From: Owenia fusiformis
Taxonomy: Eukaryota; Annelida; Polychaeta; Sabellida; Oweniidae
Reading direction: 5' to 3'
NCBI GenBank assembly: GCA_903813345.2
Contig: CAIIXF020000011.1
Location: 34,094,166-34,158,165, forward strand
Length of the DNA stretch: 64,000 nucleotides
The first letter of the stretch is position 1, and every line of letters begins with the position of its first letter. Below the pieces are notes generated by a model. The model was not told where the DNA came from and did no database searches. It was given only the letters and a program-made list of their open reading frames with translations. Shown here one piece after another: positions 61,146-64,000 of the stretch. The position numbers and the translations under genes were made by a program.

Positions 61146-63207
61146 TCACCATGCTGCTGCTCCGTCTGGGCTATCGGAGTCTGATGAGTTTGATGATATA
61201 TTTAGATTTCTAGTTACTTGTTTCTTTTCTATAAGTGGGGGTAGAGTTGGGGTTGGCTCGACTTGTATATTCCTCGGAGGTGTTGGTAATTTTCTGCGGT
61301 GTCCAGATTTCTTTCCCTTTGGCGAAACATTTCTTATTGGGGTCGGTAACTTGTACAGCATATCTGGATTTGGGTTTTTTTGATTTAGTGTTTTATTGAT
61401 ATCCTTTTTGGGGGAGTTTTTATTGAGTGCTGCTATGTTGGCATCAGGGGTACTGTTGTTATTGTTATTCGTGTTATACTTTGAGACTGTCTTGATTATC
61501 TTGTTGCGGTATATTGTGATGTTTTGTTCACCTTGCGCTCTGCGGGATTTTAATTCGGCTCGGAGGGTGTTGTTATTCTTGCGCTCTGTTGGGGTTAGAT
61601 CTGGTGTTATGTATATGTTGCTAAAATCTTTTTGGGCCCTCAGGTTCTTAGCTTTATATATAACTTCTCTTGTTGTGTTCGTATCTTTGACTTCAACAAG
61701 AAGTAATCTTGGTTTATTACTTTTTGTACCTAATCTTGTGACCCTTACTATCCTTGGCTCATATATATTGAGTCCATTTCCTAGAATATCCAGTGCTGAT
61801 CCTTTATCACAGAGATTGTTTTCATGTGAGCTCATCATCTCTGGTTCTGGTACATTATGTAGAATAATGTTATTCTTTCTTTGTTCTTTTTCTATGTATT
61901 CATTGAGATTTTGAGATTCTGTGTTCAATGACATAAGGGGTTTTATTTCTTTGCTTTGTAGGTTCTCAACTTTGCTCTCGATATTTTTTACTACGTTGGC
62001 ATAGGACTTTTGTTCTTCATTGATACCTTTCTCAATGATTTTTTGTTTTGAGATCATCTTATTTAATGTGTCCGTGATGTCTACTTTAAATGTTTGTAGT
62101 TCGTGTTTGATGGCATCAATAACAGGTTCCAGGTTTGAGGTTGGCTTTGGGGCTGGGGTTATGTTGGGGCACTGGTTTATTTGTTCCATAACAATAGGCT
62201 CACACTCGTTACAGAACCAGTGCAGACTTGGGCTTTGGGATAGATATTTGATGATTGTCTTCTTTAAGGTCAGGGTGCATGATGAAAAATTTTCTGCATT
62301 CCTCAATTGAGTCACATGTTATTTTTCAAACAAGAATCACTCCTTCCCCAAATTGTCTATATCTTCCAGTTTTGCACAAAGAGTGCACTTATGTGCCTAG
62401 AAAAGACTTGTGAGAAGAATGTTTTGATAAAGTGTATAAAAAACAAGAAAATTCAGTGAAAATATTTAGAAAATTTTCAGAAATTTTTTTCACTGAATTT
62501 TCTCGTTTTTTATATATTTTACAAAACAAATCTTCTCACAAGTCTTTTCTAGGCACAAAGATGCACTCTTTGCGCGAACCTGGAAGATATGAACAATGTG
62601 GGGAAGGAGTGATTCTTGTTTGAAAAATAACATGTGAATCAATTGAGGGATGCAGAAAATTTCCCATCATGCACCCTGACCTTAAATTATGACACTTGGG
62701 GCAACACCATTTTTTACATTTTTCGCATTCTAAATTTGCTTCATTTTCAGGGATTTTACAAAATTCACAACCTCCTACCTCCTCCTGTGTATCTTCAGCG
62801 TCACTGTGATCTTGATTTTGAGTTCGACGATTTCCTTTCCCTTCCTGTGGATGCGAGATATGGCTTTTTCCTGGACTTTTTCTCACATTTTCATTTTTTG
62901 AATTACGACCTCTATCTTGATTCTCGTTTCCGTTCTCGTTCTCGCGGAAACTGCTTGAATTTTTCTCAACTTTTTCTTGTTTTTTCTGTTTTCCAGCAAA
63001 TTTTTCGGCTAATTCCATTGCTGCACTTGATAAGTGTGATTTCTCGTTTTTTTTATAACTTTTTGTCTTAGAAGTATCATATTTGTCTGAAGTGGTTAGA
63101 CTTTTTTTAGCGGGAAGATTTGAACGTGATGATCGGTTCGTGAGTTCTTTTTCAGTGATTTCCGGCTCTGCAGACATCTGTTTTTCTTTGTTAGCTGCCT
63201 TCATCAT
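61146..63207 (-). pseudogene. LINE ORF1 protein (PHD-like finger plus RRM-like region), split by a foldback MITE
   Basis: The 5' part (63207 to about 62685) is a Lys/Ser/Glu-rich region and the first half of a PHD-type finger (CEFCKI, CEKCKKWCCPKCHNL). The 3' part (about 62265 to 61146) resumes with KKTIIKYLSQSPSLHWFCNE, completing the last Cys pair. It continues with a coiled-coil stretch, then NIILHNVPE and RVTRLGTKSNKPRLLLVEVK, typical of the RNA-binding region of LINE ORF1 proteins, and a basic Pro-rich tail. Removing the insertion with one TTAA leaves the frame intact, so the break is the insertion alone. ORF1 proteins bind the element RNA (family knowledge). Confidence 0.8.
62266..62684. 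mobile_element. Foldback MITE (GGTCAGGGTGCATGATG), TTAA-flanked, copy 2, inside LINE ORF1
   Basis: It is the same hairpin as the copy at 57400-57818, with left arm ggtcagggtgcatgatgaaa and right arm ttcccatcatgcaccctgac c. TTAA lies at 62262-62265 and 62685-62688. Precise TTAA duplication is a mark of piggyBac- or Kolobok-type transposition. Confidence 0.88.
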
Positions 63208-63651
63208 TCATGCAGATTTTCTGGTCTTTGGAAGTTCTAAACCCAGTCCAGAGGGGAGCAACAACGATAAAACTGATCGAAATTTGGACAAAATTTAAAA
63301 AAGATGTGCCATATCTTCCGAATAATTCTTTGAGCTTCTGATCCTACTACATAAGAATCTGGCCGGGGTCTATGCTTCATTCACGACTGTTCATTCATTG
63401 ACATGTTGAAATTCACATGTGATTTTTGAAGAAAATTAATTTTCAATAAATTCCGTAAGATAAATACAAGATAACACTCATTTAAATCATAAATCACACA
63501 CTGATGTATGCATCAGTAAAGTATTTTACCATTAACTCACCAAAAGTAATACAAACTCTAGAAAAATATCGAAAACTTTCTAATAATAAGAAATGCTTTC
63601 TTGACTTCCGTTCATTAGATGACCATCTGTTGCATTGTGGGAGAAATATAT

Positions 63652-63666
63652 GGCGCGAATTTTGAA
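63652..63666 (+). promoter_or_regulatory. Possible CDE/CHR-type cell-cycle element upstream of HDAC8
   Basis: The sequence GGCGCGAATTTTGAA contains GGCGC, four bases, then TTTGAA. That is the composition and spacing of a CDE/CHR pair bound by DREAM/E2F-type complexes in animals. It lies about 190 bp upstream of the HDAC8 start. A short motif match like this could be chance. Confidence 0.3.
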
Positions 63667-63857
63667 AATATTTATTTATGAACTAAGTAATATTTAACAG
63701 CTGTGTGTTTTGAAAAACATATTTGTTTCGTTCTTCTACATATGTTTGACGTTGCTCCCAATCATGTTTTTTCTATTGGGAGGTGATCCCGGGAAATTCA
63801 ACATCTGGAAGGCGGGATAATTGCACTGAACGAAATGCGTGGACTGCAAATTTAAAA

Positions 63858-64000
63858 ATGTCGAAAAATAATACTCCTGAATCTGATTCAAAATTATCTC
63901 TATTAGGAGAATGTAACAATAATAAAAACTATGCAGCTATGTGTAAAAATAAGTCAGTGACGTGTATATATAGTAATGAATACATGAGATTGTGCGATAC
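63858..64000 (+). CDS. HDAC8: Probable HDAC8 (class I histone deacetylase), N-terminal fragment cut by window end
   Basis: From ATG 63858 the frame stays open to the window edge for 47 codons. After a low-complexity start (MSKNNTPESDSKLSLLG) it reads VTCIYSNEYMRLCDT. This matches the start of the deacetylase fold in HDAC8 orthologues, where a segment of the form V-x-x-x-YS-x-EY-x-x-x-CD precedes the first helix. The zinc-binding and catalytic residues lie beyond the window. HDAC8 removes acetyl groups from cohesin SMC3 and histones (known for the family). Other HDACs lack this combination, but only about 15 residues support the call. Confidence 0.6.
   Translation, partial: MSKNNTPESDSKLSLLGECNNNKNYAAMCKNKSVTCIYSNEYMRLCD

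Larger units (their letters stand above)
58140..63290 (-). mobile_element. CR1-like non-LTR retrotransposon (LINE), nearly full length
   Basis: Read from the minus strand: an ORF1 with a PHD-like zinc finger starts at 63207, then ORF2 with an apurinic-type endonuclease and reverse transcriptase ends at 58268. A short 3' UTR follows, ending in atagatatagatatagaa-type repeats near 58140. CR1/L2-type elements typically end in such short repeats. Two lesions are visible: a 420-bp foldback insertion in ORF1 and one frame change in ORF2. The 5' limit is not certain. It lies between the CTPS and HDAC8 genes. Confidence 0.85.

Noticed and set aside
59674-61914. Plus-strand frames of 115-172 codons across the LINE
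   Set aside because: They are antisense shadows of ORF1 and ORF2.
1-64000. tRNA, rRNA or CRISPR features
   Set aside because: Scanning by eye found no tRNA A/B-box pair with a foldable cloverleaf, no rRNA-like sequence and no regularly spaced identical repeats with unique spacers; a covariance-model search would be decisive.

Overview
This is AT-rich animal nuclear DNA with spliced genes, GT-AG introns and a very high load of small DNA transposons. Several proteins are clear metazoan orthologues. The repeat types (GTCACCACC and CAGTAAAACC miniature elements, 'CCATCGAACGAAGTTCGG' repeats with ATGGCGGCC tracts) look lophotrochozoan, most likely a mollusc such as a bivalve; the species is inferred, not shown.

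Layout. (1) 220-23853, plus strand: ARID2 (BAF200, a PBAF chromatin-remodelling subunit). Fifteen exons are visible; the 5' exons lie off the left edge. Its introns carry a hAT element, a piggyBac-type remnant, palindromic MITEs and tandem arrays. (2) 23840-24284: a 42-bp minisatellite begins inside the last ARID2 codons and is also open on the minus strand as a 14-residue protein repeat, next to a possible minus-strand exon. (3) 27891-33415, plus: two tandem modules of a small secreted cysteine-patterned protein, either two genes or one two-domain gene. (4) 37650-39487: a 1.84-kb element with about 230-bp terminal inverted repeats, holding two nested palindromic modules. (5) 39573-40196, minus: an intronless SET-domain protein with an N-terminal membrane segment. 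(6) 43844-44658: a deleted mariner-type element. (7) 46877-56928, minus: a complete 12-coding-exon CTP synthase gene. An inverted-repeat element with a C2H2 zinc-finger reading frame sits in its fourth intron. (8) About 58140-63290, minus: a nearly full-length CR1-like LINE, broken by one frameshift and by a TTAA-flanked foldback insertion in the ORF1 zinc finger. (9) 63858-64000, plus: the first coding stretch of a probable HDAC8 gene running off the right edge.

The host genes are housekeeping or chromatin genes (ARID2, CTPS, HDAC8, perhaps the SET protein) and do not form an operon-like system. The unusual content is mainly the transposon landscape. It includes two elements ending in CACRGG with 5-bp target duplications, a zinc-finger frame inside one of them, and cases where element ends and target duplications can be read to the base. 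Exon joins were checked by reading frame: the ARID2 exons total 1,778 codons and the CTPS exons 594 codons, both including the stop. All family calls rest on recognising protein motifs by eye; no searches were run.
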